A stretch of 64,000 nt of DNA from Gyrodactylus bullatarudis (Eukaryota > Platyhelminthes > Monogenea > Gyrodactylidea > Gyrodactylidae), in the NCBI GenBank assembly GCA_012064415.1, contig SSNU01000052.1, positions 468,586 to 532,585 of the forward strand, in the 5' to 3' direction. The first letter of the stretch is position 1. Every line of letters begins with the position of its first letter. The notes under the pieces were generated by a model. It saw only the letters and a program-made list of their open reading frames with translations, ran no database searches and had not been told where the DNA came from. This document shows, one piece after another, positions 22,001-37,000 of the stretch. The translations under genes were made by a program, and so were the position numbers.

Positions 22001-25000
22001 AAAAAATTAAGCTAACCACAAACCATGTGACGTTGAATAAGAAAATAAATTAAAATAAAAAGAAGATAATTCAAAAAATTAATGCTTTACAAACAACTCC
22101 GTTCGAGTAACATGAGATAGTTTTACTCCTAAAGTGTAGTAAACGATTATCTCAAGGTTTATCGAGTAACAAAATACAGTTTGTTTGGTTTATTCAGTAT
22201 TTATTCATTTTGTAAACTGAAACATTTAGTTACATGAAAGAATAAATTACGCCTAAAGCGAAGGACATCAAGTTAAACTAAAAATTGAAAGGAAAAAGAT
22301 GATCTCATATCACATTCTAACCAGACCAGTGAAATAAGGACCAAAGTTTGACGAGAAGATTCAATGTTCTTTGTAATGTCATTATTGAATGATTCTTTTG
22401 TGGAAAAATGTGAGATTTCCTCAAATGTTATCCAATTTTTTATTCGGTAATTTAGCTAGAAGATTCGGCATCCTTCAAATCTTATTTGATAGAAAACTTT
22501 CTCATTCTTTTGGGAATTCTAAGTGATCCCAAAGGGGTAGTCAGACTTGGTTTCGGCAAAATATAATTTGACAGCTGCAAAAAATGAGAGCAGAAATCTC
22601 TTTTTCGAAAACTATTGTGCTATAATTTCAAGTGAAAAGCAACGTGAGAATTTACTAGTTTTACTAAAATCTGAATTTTTTTCGATTCAACAGTGAGCAA
22701 CTCAAGATTTAAAAAAATTTATTATGGAATCAGGTTGAATTTTTTTGGATTTATTTAACAACACTTCATTTTCAGATTAGTTGCGGAGAAAAATATTTAG
22801 ATTTTTGTAAATTCTCCAATTTTCATATCAACTAGCTTTTTCATAACCTTAAAGTTCTGAGTATGTTGGTATTTTAATTTTTCTTTGAAATTAATATTCT
22901 GATGGAAGAAATTACATGGTATTCGACTAGAGGTATTTGGTAAATCTGGACGAAATAAAGGAGGAACGCCACCAATAAAATCCCCTTCATTGAGTAATGC
23001 GAGAATCGCTCCATCCTCTGAGTCTAGAATTTCCAATGATCCTCGGGCAATGTAAAAGAGCGAAGTGAGAATTCCGTCCGGATAGATTAGAGTATCACCA
23101 GGTGGCACGTGCATTGCTCTTAGTCTGAGCGAAACATTTCTCAGACAACCTTCTGTTGCTCCTGAATAGAAAAATTTCATATAAATCAAGTACACTTATC
23201 AAACAGTAAGAGAATTATGTAAACAGATTTACTATGTATTTGGTGTGGTAAATGAAATAATAAAACAAGGCAGATTAATTATAATCAATCAAAAAATTGA
23301 AAAAAATAGAATTTGTATACCTAGAATTATCCCACCACCATCCAGCCAAAGTGTGTGTCTGTGTGTGTAAAAGAAATACACAAAAATATCAAGTGTTTTT
23401 TATGGTTTCTGTGAAAGATGACTTTTGTTGAATTAATGGATAATAATAATTAGAAATAAATACTAAAGGGATCACTGCTGATATTAGGATGATCTTAGAT
23501 GTTAGAATATTCACGAATGCATATTTATTCGATTATTAATTTTTTGGTTATTGATTAAAAGCATTAATTGGCGAGAGATTAATTACCAAGATATCTTACT
23601 TTATTCTATACAAATTTTCCCTGAAAATAAAGTGTATTAGGCCATTAATTGGATATTGGTAAAAAAGTAGGAAAATATTTTTTTTACAGAAGAATTCTAC
23701 CAACTAATAAGAGATTCAAGGAGAAGATAATGTATCATCTATGGTTTGAGAAAGGAGAAAACTTAAAAAGTCCTCTTGAAATGAATTTCAGGCATATCAA
23801 AGGTGGGTAAAAAGCAAGATTGCAAAGGCAATAATAAGTTGAAAATGCTCTTGAGATGTCTATCAAAATTCAGAGGAAAAAACACTTCATTCTTGAAGAT
23901 AATCACACTATCTACTTGAGGCGGGAGTGTTTGAAAACAAAATAGACACCCTTTGGACTGATTTCTTATATTCAAAGAGTACAGAAAACCTCTATGTTTT
24001 ATGATGGACGATTAAAGTAACTCTAACAAAAGCTACATTGTAGAAAATAAAGACTGAAAATCTATTGCTATAATCTTCAACAACTCTTGCCTTTTTGAGC
24101 TTTCTCTCCATTGCAATTGTGGATACTTTTTTGGAGAATATTTGGTGCCCTGTTTTTAGACCCTTTTAAACTTTAAAGTGACACGATGATCATTTGAAAA
24201 ATTTCCATTTATGGTTTATATGTCACCGCGAGTCTGGTAAATCAGTGAGTGTTGGTAATTCACTTGTAACACACTGACAAGGTCAGTGAATTCAACAGCT
24301 TAACTAATTGATTAAAAATAATTACCTGAATTATAGCTTGGATAATTTATTTATCTCCGCAAGTAAGAGAGTGATGGTATCTAGAGTTACATAAAACTTG
24401 ATTCTTTTTACATTTACAGGTCATTGTTTTACAATTTCTAATACAATTACATTTGAATATTCCAAGAGTTTTTTGACAATGAGCGCTTATTCACTAAAGT
24501 CACACAGATTACCCTCATAAACTAGCGAATTAATAACACTCACTGATTTCATAGACTCACGGTTACATCGAATGACATATAGAAAATAGAGACAACCGAA
24601 ATTTGTTTAGTTTAATTTTTAAATTCGAAGAAATTCCATGTGATTTAGATAAGCCACAGAGGCTGAGAAAAAAACAAGTCGAAAACAAGAAATGTAGACT
24701 GAAAGCTAATTAAAAATATGTATGTGATTTAGAGAAAGGTTTATGTATTTATTTTTACAAGAATTATTAGAAACATCTTGTGATGTAAGGAATTATTATT
24801 ATTTCTGTCTTGAGAATACTGTGTTAAATTCACCTGTTTTTAGTTAGAAAAATATTGTTACAGGTATCATCAATTAATCAAGCCAAATTGCAAGAATATG
24901 AAAAGGTGTTAATTGAATTGTGAAAATCCATTGAGGAAATTCGAGTCCTTGAATAAAAAGTAGTATGAGAGAAATCTGATTCTAATAGATGAACTAAATT

Positions 25001-28000
25001 TCAAATCGTCATAACTAGTTTTGTTGTGGATGATGAAGCGTAAAAAAAGTGAACAATTTTTTTCGGTCCTTGAGATAAAAAGTGATTAAAGGAGGGAGGA
25101 GAATATTTCTTGTCTAAAACAAGATTAGGAAAAATGCAGAAGAGAAGAATAGGTTTTAATTATCCATGTCGTATAATTGGGTAAAGGGGATATATTTATA
25201 TATTTGTTGTAAATCCTGCATTTTTTATTGATAATAATATTATTTTCCAATAGAAATAATACAATAAGTGCGGAACTCTTTTTGATTATTGTAGAGAAAT
25301 TATGGATAGTTTACCCGATTAAAAGTTCACTGATACTACTGATATGGTGGGAATTTTCTAATTCAAGTACAATTAATAAAAATGCATATTCATTTTATTA
25401 TGAAAAATAAATTTAGTACAAATTAAAACAATTCTATTTTTAGACAATTAACCTACTAGCAAAGTCTTGTTAGTGGTAATTACTATATCCATATGAACTC
25501 ATATGTCTTCTCACACCTAGATGTTAGAATTCGGATAAGCAAGTGTCAATTCCAGTTAGAGTTCATATGGATATAGTAATTACCAGTGAGCACATTTTGC
25601 CAGTAGGTTTAAAGTCTAAAAACACTGTAAATCTCTAGATTGTTATTATTATATTAATATAAATAATTCTTTCTCACATTAAGAAACTTTAAACGATCTT
25701 ACATCTGGGGCATAGTATTTTTTGATAGATCCTTCGTTATATTTCAATAAATTCTCTATTAGAATACAAACTTATTCAAGATCTAATATCATTAAAAAAT
25801 AAAAGGCGAAATTTGAGTTTTTCGTTTCAATTTTTCTAATAAACCGAAACCCATATCAAATAATGTTACATTCCAAGTTTATTCGGTGCTAGTTAACTCA
25901 AAAAACTCGGCATGAAAAATTAAATTCTTCAAAAGTAGTTAGGAAATACTCAAAATGATAGAAAAAAGTATTGATAATAGAAAAAATTGAATAAATTTCA
26001 ATAGGAACAAAAATTCAACTAATCGATTTTTCAAGAGAAATTTATAGTCAATTGTACATCGTTACAATGGTGTTAAAAAGAGAGAACTAATCAACTAACC
26101 CAGGAATAGATTATGCTCCAAAAGTAGACTCCGGTAAACATAAGTGCAAATATCAGTTTGAAGACATTCGGGAAAGGATTTTTGAACCATTGTCATATCA
26201 ATTCCGTTAGTATAGGACCATGCTTGTTTGAAATACTCCTCAAGGCGTTGTCGAATAGGATTGGGAATCTGATAGAATCGTATAAACTCTTTAATCTTGA
26301 GGATTTGCATGTGAAATCTTGTCGTTCCGCTATAGAATCTTTGAATAATGGCGCTAACGTTACCAAATATTGTAGCATACATGAGAGCTATCAAGAAAGT
26401 AACATTCAAGACACAGAAATTATCAGCTTGAGAATATACTTACAGCCGAATAACATGACGAGTATGCTAAAAATCTTCTCTAGATTTGTATTAGGACTCA
26501 CATTACCAAACCCGATAGATGTGAGACTTGAGAAAGTGAAATACAAGGCTGTTATATACTTTGTATGAATAGAAGGACCACTTTTGCTATCATAGTCTGC
26601 ATAGTATTCTTGCGTCTGATTTGCAAGAGAATAGAGCCAGCCAATTTTGTCTGATCTTGTTTCTAATTCATGATTACCGATTGCATACCTAAATAGAGAT
26701 AAGAAAACTATTTTGATATTTTCTATTTGTGTTCATTTTTTCTAAAGAATAGCTTAGCCAAATGTCTTTGAGAATTACTACATAAAGAGAAGAAAATATC
26801 ATGGCTTGTCAGCTCAGGAAAACAGATTGAAAGAAGAGGGAATGTTAAACTAATCTGATTGTATTTTTGACATTAAAACACAGAAACACATTGGCGGTAA
26901 GTGACGTCTATTAGGTTGTTCGATAAGTAATGATACTGAATAAAAGAAATGATTTTAATTTTAAAAAATTGAAAGAGATGAATTGGAAATCAGCCAAAAT
27001 AGCTTTCCGATGAATTTGAAGTTTACCAATCCCATCAACAACGAATTATTTAAATTTTGGAGAAAGTGATTGAATCCATTCTCTACCTCAAATTTTGATT
27101 TAAATTTTTCGTCCGTTAGAAAATATTCTAGAGATCTTTTAGGGACATGACACCTGCTGAAAATGAATTTTAATCTTTTTATCGACGTGTGGTCTCGCGT
27201 TTTCCTGGCGAGATATGATTCTACAGAATCTCGGATATTTTTATCCAATAAGAAATGCTATTTGAAAGCTTGATCGAATCTTCAAAAAATAATTTAAGGA
27301 TTTTGAAAGTTCTCTGATGGCCTAGTTCTCAAGTGAACTAAATATTTGGCAATCTGCCGAAATATCTCTCTAATCAAAATACTCAGAAATACTGATCCTT
27401 TTCAATTTTAGAAACACCTAATAAGATCAAATAAAAAGAGTGATTGATTATCATTCTAGTGGTACCAAATTTGAATCCAAAGTTTGAGTCCCATTACTTA
27501 TTGCACAACCTAATACAGACCTGATTATTCTGTTGGATTCTTGCGAGAAGAATCAAGTGACAAATTTAATTTATTTCAAAGTATACAATTGCACGCATAA
27601 GAATGATAAGCCTTTGGAAAAACTCCCAAAGGTGTATGATAAATATTTCACGTATTCGTATACACAAAAGGAAAAAATCGGAATTTCAATATTTTTTCTT
27701 GGATGATGAGAGATTGATGCAGGGAAGAAACCTATTTATAAAGGGGAAATAAACCTGTAAAATCATACCCTGGGTAAAAGAGAGAAGAGTAAGGGAAATA
27801 GGAATGAAGATAATACGCAGTTTTTCAACATGCAAAAGAAGAAACGATCGAAAAATTACATACTTGATGGCAGGGTGCATAGTAGGAAAATTCAAGTGCG
27901 TTTAGGAAAAATTTACTTCAAGTTGTGTAAACTCGATCTAATTTACACAGACAGGTCAGAAATATTATCTTTTACCTGCTCACATATCCCCCCATGCTTC

Positions 28001-31000
28001 ATACTGTCTTAATAAATGTGAAGTTTCAAAGAAAAAAAATTTAGTACACCTCCTAAACTTCTAAAGAAACCTTTTTCATCATATAACGCTAATTGATATG
28101 AAGTTGGGAAACTATGATTTATACAGAAATCTCGATTTTTTTATCAAGAATTCGAATTTGTAAAAGATTTTTTGGAATCCTACCCATGTGGACCACTTTT
28201 ACCATTTGAAGAAAAAAATTTTATGCAAAATATGGCCATTTTCAAATTTCAATTTGGCGCCAAAGTTTCATTTATTCGAACTTAGAGCTAAAATTTTTTA
28301 TTGATTTAAAAGTGGGAGGCCGATCGAAAGAGTTTATTCATGATCAAAATTAGACAAGAAAATCAATTCAACTGAATTTGATCTTAAGCATAATCATTTT
28401 CACTACTTGAAAATCAATGAAATTTCGATTATTCAAAATCTCTCAAAAATGGGGTAACTGTCGGTAATTTGACGGTGCTAGTTCGCTTCCTTGTGTGATC
28501 TTGATCCTGATAAACCTCTTTTGATCAGCCTCCACTTTCTAATGAACAAAAATTTTCAGCTCACAGTTCGAAAAAATGGGATTTTAGCGCCAGATGGGAA
28601 TTTGAAAAATGACCAATGGTCATTTTCCATATTTTTCATAAGAATAATTTTTTTTCAGAATTTTTTTCTTCGACTGGTAGAAGTGGGCAACCTGAGTAGG
28701 ATTTCGAATTTTTGATGAAAAATTCAAGATTTCTGTAAAAATCATAGATTCCTAACTTCATATCAACCAACTTTATATTGTGATTTTGTATAGAAAGTGA
28801 ATGGTTTATAGGAAAATAATGAAAATCGTATGAAAAGCGTTAAGTGATAATTACACTCAAGATGTTCATTTAGAATATTCGATTGTTTCATGCTGAAGAA
28901 AAGTGTGAAAATAACTGCTACTAACAATAAAAGGACTTTTGGTTTTATTTACAGTATTCTTGTGCTTTAACTTGGTGTCTATTCTTGCCGGCTTGTGCGG
29001 TTTGTTCAATTTCATAATTTTTTTACTCTATATAAATCTTGTAAATGCTATCATCCTAATTATCAAGATGATTTCAAGTCAATGATCATCTTTATAAGGA
29101 GACATATTTTTGTATAGAATTAGTTACATACCGAAAAAATGGTAAAATAATCATGATTTAGTTGGAAACAACAAAATATCTGCCGAGATGTATAAATTTG
29201 AAATAAACCTAAGTGGCATTTCTAAAAAAAGTAATACAAAAACAAGAATATAATAAATTCATGAATATTTTGAAACAAAATAATTTCGGCTACTTTTCTA
29301 CATTAGACCGCTAACATTTAATTCACTTTTTGGTTCCATTTTGTAAAATTCTAAATATTGAAGTTATGGCCACTTTTTACTGTGTTGAAATTCGATAATA
29401 GCAGTCATGGTTAGCCCTATCTCTGCTGAATGATATTTATTTTGCAATTATGGTTACAATCTTGTAAAATTAGTGGTCTTCAAATTCAATGTGAAAGAGT
29501 AACCTAAATTGTATTTCGGTCTACCACTGAAATCATATCAGCAAATGCTAATGTCTGAGTCTCCAGTAATGTAAATTCAGATAATATTTCTGATAGCAGG
29601 TGCGTTATAGATCAATTAGTTTTGATAAAAATTTGCGTTTCGGAAAACTCTTTTGTTTACACGAATAAAGTGAAAATCGGGGAAAATTCTCAGACTGAAA
29701 TAGTAGTTTGAAAAGTTGAATGACTCTGTAATACTATTGTGTTGAGTTTATGAATTTGGCTCACGAAATGTGTCATATATTATGGAAATCTTACCTACAT
29801 CGAGTACTAACAAGTGGATGGGGATTTCATAAAGATTATTGCAGTCAAACAGTCTAAAGAAGGAAGAATTGATTTTAAACATTATCTGTATTCTGAAATT
29901 TGGTACGCGTTCAAGTCTGACCCACTTCTTTTTTAAGTCTAATGGAAAAGTTGTAGTTAAAGCTATTCTGGAAATAGTCTTCGCATATGCCGAAACCAAG
30001 AAACTATTCATTTTTCAACAGAATTGAAGGCAAAAACATAAAAATAAGGAATTAAATTAAAGATTAAGAAATTTTGAGATCTGAAGATCCATTATTAGAA
30101 ATTTTTGAGAGCTTCAAAATTGTGAAAAATATTGATCTGGGGACAAGGACAATAACAAAAAGAAGTTGTGTTAATTAATGAAAAAATTCTTCAAAAAGAT
30201 TTTCTCATTAAATTTTTAGATCAAATTTTCAGAATCACTAATTTTATTCAAGTTCATAAAATTAATATTTTTTTTTTTTAAACAAAAGTTGTTTTTCAAT
30301 TACTTTTTGTTTAAATTTTAATTTTCAACACTTATAAAATATAACTGGGTTAACGTTTGTAATCAGCATTTGTTGATTAATTTTAACTCGGCATGAAAAT
30401 ATCAAGAAGCTTCACGATATGAGAGATTAACAAATAAATAATCGCTGAAGGCTTCAATAGATGGCAACAGTCATCGAAATTTCCTGAGATGATAAATAAA
30501 AGAAGGCTTTAAATCATTTGGCAGTGAACTCATCTTCGTCTTCAGCTGCTGTAATTTTTCTTTAATCTCCTTAGACTGTAAACTTGTTTAGAAACAGAAG
30601 GCTCACAACTCATAAGCTATCAAGCTAAAACCCTGATCTGAATTCAATTGAAAACTTAATTCACTTATTGGATAACTTTTATTGAAAGTCTCTTGTGAAA
30701 ATTAAGATAGAAAACTGGGATTCAAACGGCCTAATATTGAATTTCCTTCAATTTTAAAACGCAATTTATCATGGGCTTTGAAGTGGTCTAAAGACAGAAA
30801 TGAATTCTTATTTTTGATTAAAAATCAATTTTCATTAATTTGTATATTTACTCATAAGTATGCCTTTCATTATTAATTTTTTTAAGGACAAAATTACCAT
30901 TGAAATTCAATTTTTAAACGAATTTTTGGAATGAAATGAAAATGAAAACTAATGAAAAGAAAAAATTTATATTTGAAATAAAATCAAAATACTTGAGAGT

Positions 31001-34000
31001 AAACCTGATTTAGGAAAAAAAAATCACTTTACTGGTTTTTTTGAGAGCAGAATCCAGAATGATCTTCGATCAACAAGTCAGTGTTGAAAAAATTTTTTTT
31101 TTCTTCTTGATCTGATCCAATTTTTTGGGTCGATCACACGAGTAAGGGTCAAATTTCCTCAAAAATTCTGATTTTTTAGGTTAGAAACCTCTAACTTGTC
31201 AAATAAACTTTTTGTGTTCAATCTATTTTAAAATATTTTTTTCAACCCTGTTTTTGATCCAGGATATGAGATCTGATCTTGATCGGAAAAAATTATTTTT
31301 TCTTCCCAAATTGATCTTTATCTATTTCTCTTTCTGCGATATCATTTATTTGGTTCGCAATAAAAAAATAGCTAAGAAAATCATATTTTTAACGTCAGCA
31401 TCAAATCTAAGGCGAAGACTATTTCCAGAACAGCTTTATAAATCCATGTACATTGCACAACTTCATGATCTAATATTTTGAGTTTCCTATACTGATTTTA
31501 GAACCTATATTAATTGATATAGATTCTTGTACTTTTATAACGCTGTTTCGAAGAATATAAAGACTATTATTGGTTTGAGCGTTGTTCAATTTTTATTGCA
31601 ATGAATGCTGACGTTCAGAGGATGTAATTTGATTGAATTACTTTGATTTGATTTACTATTACCAAAGAACTCTAAAAGAGAAAAATTTGCAAACATTAAG
31701 GGAAATTGACAGACTTTTATGAATGAATAATTATTCATTATTATGAAATTTACTCTTGATATATTAATCAAAATGTGTACAATGTGTACACAAGTTATTA
31801 ACTTAACTTCAATTATTTTCACAAAGATGTTAACAAAAGGAGTACAGAACATTAAGGAATTTTTACCTCATCAAATTGGAAAAACCAACATTTCATTCAC
31901 AATAGACTGGGATTCTCTTATTAATTTTTATGATGATGATTTATTCTATGAATTGCATCACATCATGAAAATCCTTTGTCAATGAAATCGTTTAAAAGAA
32001 TTTCTAAAAGAAGGATATAGAATATATTCAATGGAAGATCATTTGCTCAAATTAAATGATATAGTCCATAAGAGATTTTATCCTTAGATGATCTCTTCAA
32101 TATAAAGAAATCTCCATAGCCCTTTAGATGCTGTACATTAAGTAGTATTTTTTCATAAATCTCTTGTTCAACTACTCGTTCTAAATTCATGGGAAATATT
32201 AAAGAAAAAAAACGAGTCATAGTGATAATCACTAGTTTAAAGTGTTTTACGATTCTCTCTAAAAAATTATAGATTTGAGGCTAGAGAAAGTTGAATTTAT
32301 GAATAGATTTTATGTAAATGAAATTTTTTAATCAAAAACAAGAAAATTATGAATATTTTTAAGAATTCAGATCAAATGAACCATTTTTATCAGTTGGAGC
32401 GAAAAACTATTGAGCAAGAATATGGCCACTTTTTAAATATCGAACTTGAAACTTGATATGTTTATAGCTTTGAAAATGGGAGGTTTGTTAAGACAAGTAT
32501 AAATTTGAAGGTTAAAATCTGTTTCCGTGTTTTATTTCGATCATAATAAATTTCTTTAGTGTATATTTTTCAAAAAAATTATTATTTTTTTTTCTTAAAC
32601 TGGTCAAAGTGGGACTCATAATCTTCATCTTATTCGATTTCTTTATGAAAAATTGAGATTTTTATAAACGGGAAAATAATTTTGAAAGAAAGTAAAAACG
32701 GCTAACTCACCACATGCAAGCAAACCAATGGGCAATTAGGGCAAATCCGGCTGTCAACAAGAGTAATATAGCCCATCCATACTCAGAGTAACGATCTATC
32801 TTTCTCATGACTCCGACAAGGCGTAAAAATCTGGCTGATTTCAATAACCCAATCAAGGCTGTCTAAAATGATTAGAAACATTTTAAACTAGGCTTCCTCA
32901 AAACTATTTTCAATAGAAAGATTAAATACTACTACTAATTCAACCAGACAAAAATTTCCCTTGATATGGAAAAATCTTGTTTATTGCCAGTTTCATATTC
33001 ATTTCTCAGCTAAGATGAATTCTTTGTAATTATTTATTTCAGGTCTAAAGAATTACGAAAAAGGAATAATGTGGATCTAATTGAAACGTTTCGTTCTGGA
33101 ATCTTCATTACGGATCAAGATTAGAATAATGAAGTACTTGATAAAATTTGGCAATGTTGTATTTCGGCAGTTAGTTTTCCTAACTCTTTTCTCAATCAAT
33201 ATTTCCAGCTTTTTTTACTATTTTCAATGGATAGCTTAATAGAAGTTACCTTATCTTGATAATACCTCTATTTAGAGTATTAAGGACTATAGTTTGAATA
33301 ACTTTAAATTGAAGAACCAAAGGAAAGTTCTTGTTATGGGAAAAGATGAATTTGTCGAATGTAGAGCAGCAGTTTTTACTACTGACTAAGCATTTCGTAA
33401 TAGACAAAATCTTAGCATTTTATTCATGCTAATATTTTTACTTCAAATACTAATAGTCCAAGAGTCAGAGATTTTCTGAAAGCTAATTTTGAAATTTAAT
33501 TAGGCTTGAGATTTGAATTGTGGATGTGGTTATTAATAGAAAACTTGGAATGAACATTAGACTAATTGTTCCCAACTGACAAAAATTATATTTCTTATTT
33601 TACTAAGATCTTTTTAATCTGAATGCTATATAACTACTGAAAGTATCTTACCTGGTCTTTTGATGAATTTTTCGCAAATAACAAATCAAATGGAATAGCA
33701 GCCAAAAGATCAATTATGAACCATCCTTTGAGATAATGAGCCGCAATTTTCTTGGGACTTGAAACAACCTCATCGTTATGATTGACATATGTTGTTCGAA
33801 AGTTGATAACAATATCCAATAGGAACATGGCATCCACAAGCATATCAATATAATGAAATGCTCCAAAATTGTATTGCTATAATAAAATTAGAAAAAAAAC
33901 ATGATAAAATACAGATGCAGAGTGTAGTGTACATTAATACAAATAAAACCGATGAAAATTCTTCAGGTTATCAAGATAAGAAAATGATGAAAGAGCTAGC

Positions 34001-37000
34001 TGTAAAGGCGAAAGTTATTTATTCGTTTCTGTTCATCGGTATGTTTAGAGGGAAAAATATGCAATGGTTAGAAGGGATAATCCATAATTATTTTGATCCA
34101 TATGTGGATTAAAATATCCTGTACATGTTTTGTCTTTAGGATAAGCTATAATGGTTGATTTTAAATAAAAGCCAGTTGATAAAATCACCTCTATTTAGTC
34201 CTAGTATAGAATTATTAAAAGAGAATCAATTAACTCCTAAGAAATAAAAGCTTTGCAATAGATTGGAAAGTGGAATTTTTAATATTCAACATCCATTTCA
34301 ATAGGTGTATGACGTAATTCTCTAAATGAGATAGAATAGGATAGCTATAGAATACCAGGGAACTGAAGATCTTAGCTTTCAAGTGTTTTGCACTTCCTCA
34401 CTTTGATTATCTAGTTGCTCTTTTACCCTTAATTCTGCTTCTTCTTAAATCTGAACTTCATTTTGGGATCTTGCATGTTTTGTTTATCCATGGTGTTCCG
34501 TAAACACTGTTAATTGCTGAGTATATTCTCTAATGAGTTTGGATTTTCTACAGTAGCTCATGATGTTGTGTAAATGCGACATAGAGTACCGCAGCTCAAT
34601 AGTATAGTATAATATCATAAGAATGGAAGAACATTCATTATGTTTACTCAAGAACTTTCGCTATTTCAAACGAAAAAAAGATAGAATAGGATCAGGTTTA
34701 TAATCTCATATTTCTATCATCTTTGTCGACAGCAAGAATTCAATTAGAGACCTCAATGTATAAACATACCTAATGATCCTGAGATGTCTCTCAGAATTCT
34801 AATCTGTTTGGACAAAACTGATAGGAATGAGATCATGATATATTTTTTGTTCGATAAACTAGTCGCAAAACTGAAAAAGTCATGTTAAGACGTACCTTGG
34901 ATGACCAATGGCTAAGGAAAATATATTCCCAGATAATCTTTGAGATTTTATAAAATTTATTTTACTAAGATTAAATTCAGCGTCTGCATAGGAAAATGGT
35001 TAAGAAATGTAAAAAATCTACACTACGCGCGAGACGAGAAGATAACCATGTTCTGAAAAATATTTTTGGATAGATCACAAAGATTTCTGAATCAAAAATA
35101 GATAATTTAATTTTGATATTATTAATGTCACAGGAGAACATGATGTTGCAAGACTATTTTCAAACTTGATTGCGTTTATAAATCTATTCCTCTGAACATT
35201 ACTTATGTCTTTCATGAAATATTCTAGTTTGGACATGCACATGAGGACATTTTGCTCAAGATAAAAATACACTTCTTAGTTAATATCATCAATCAATAAG
35301 AGAGAATAATCATGAAAAATATTCACATTTTCCCACGAATTCTTTTTGTTCTTTTTCTGATTCTTCTGATAACAGTTGATTTATTAGAGAGAGATTTATA
35401 ATGAAAATTTGATAAGAAAAATCGCTTTGGATATTTTTTCAATCATCAAGATCAAACGTACAAAATTTGTGAAATCGAGATAATTGGTTGCAATACTCGT
35501 AAATTATTGATTCAGTAGATAATTAATTAATTTTTTTTCAACAGATCATCTGACAGTTTTCAGATCTGGACCAATAGAACTTGAGGTTTTTAGAGAGTTA
35601 CAAAGATTACAAACGTCTCAAGAATGTCTCTTTTAGTAACTAAACTTCTCGTAGAGGCTTTTGAAAAAGGTTCGTTATACAATTCCAATTAAATCTACTT
35701 TACTGGTTTTGTTCCTTTAAGCTAGCAAGAGGTTATTTCTAGAGAGAATTAATTTTGTTTGGGCAAGGGAAAAATTATTCAACTTGATAATTGACATGAT
35801 AATTTGAAAAGAAATACATGTGAATTTGACATTATATTTTTCTTTAGCTTAAATATTTTTCCAAAATGAAGAGAATTTATATGACATTTCCTCAGTTTTG
35901 ACATGTTGCAAAAAACCTTTACTAAAGTCTAATTTCTCCAAAATAAACAAAAAAATTCGAATGATTTTTAAGAAAATACAAATCTGAATAGAAAACAATT
36001 CAATCATAGAAATATCAATTGGAAGTTGATTTTCCATCTTGAAAATTTCAAATGCTCAAATATTTATTCAATCTCTTGAATGTATAGCTTCCAATATTAG
36101 TGGACTTATTTTGAACAAGATTCTAGATAAAACGATGGATTTAAGAAAGAAGTCATAGGCTTGCATCATTCTATAAGTTTTAGGCGTTGAGCTATGATTA
36201 AAAGGGAGAATTAATATTTTGACTCTGTGAGTTAGATCATAATGAAAAAAGATTAAAAAGATGTCTCAGAGGATTTGCGAAATTGAAATAAAAAAAAAAT
36301 TGAATAAGCGGATGTTTATATTTTGATTTAAAAGATTTCCCTTGAAACACTAATTGAAATTCGAGTACATCTTGATTAGATTTCACGGGGATTTGGATTT
36401 TTTCTAATATTTAGTGATTAAAAAAAATATGAAAATTTAATTTGCTAATTCAAACTCACTTTTTTGAGTAAAAATGTTACCGCAAAAGGGGTACAAACAA
36501 CAGTATAAGTAACAAGGAGTAGAATGAACCAATCCCAGAAAGCACGTAGTGGACTGTAATGCTTGATAATGTATTTGTGCATTCTGGTTGACTGGAGACG
36601 ATGTTCTAAGTTGACATCTTCGTCCATAGAAAGGATTTGAGCAAATTTCTCAGTGACATGCGATTTGTTGTGTTCTGCTTGAGTGCTCAGGAGAACTCGA
36701 AAGTTGGCTGGCGCATCAGAATGATTATTCATGTTGGGATTACCTGAGGTTGGAAGAAATGTAACAATTGGTATAATTGAAGCAAGATGGTTGGCTCCAT
36801 TGTAGGATTCAGGCATTGCAATGTTGTTATTGGTTCTATTTGGATTGAGAGATTGTTTTATTTCTCAGAGAATTTAATTTTTCTCCGGATAGTTAGTAAA
36901 AAAATTATTTCATGATGAAATAAACTCATAAGTTGTTGAAATAAAATGAATTTCCGTTAAAATTAAATCTTGCCAATTAATGAAATTTCAAACGTTTTCA

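Larger units (their letters stand above)
23162..26099. other. ERG intron 10 with transposon debris
   Basis: This 2.9-kb intron contains an apparent Penelope 3' tail (24081-24160), a spaced inverted repeat (24218-24583) and a MITE (25438-25623). No coding gene was recognised. Confidence 0.65.
26689..32710. other. ERG intron 8 (6 kb) with foldback repeats
   Basis: The intron splits the tryptophan codon at the end of S5. It carries a foldback element at 28087-28780, a dispersed coding-like repeat near 31314-31440 and a decayed foldback copy at about 32330-32700. Small ORFs inside it show no recognised similarity. Confidence 0.65.

Noticed and set aside
23341..23370. GT-rich run (tgtgtgtctgtgtgtgt) as a microsatellite
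   Set aside because: It is only about 17 nt and imperfect, too short to report as a repeat feature.
33858..34112. 84-codon plus-strand frame in ERG intron 6
   Set aside because: It starts antisense to an ERG exon, has no recognised family, no splice or polyadenylation context and AT-rich codons. It is probably chance.
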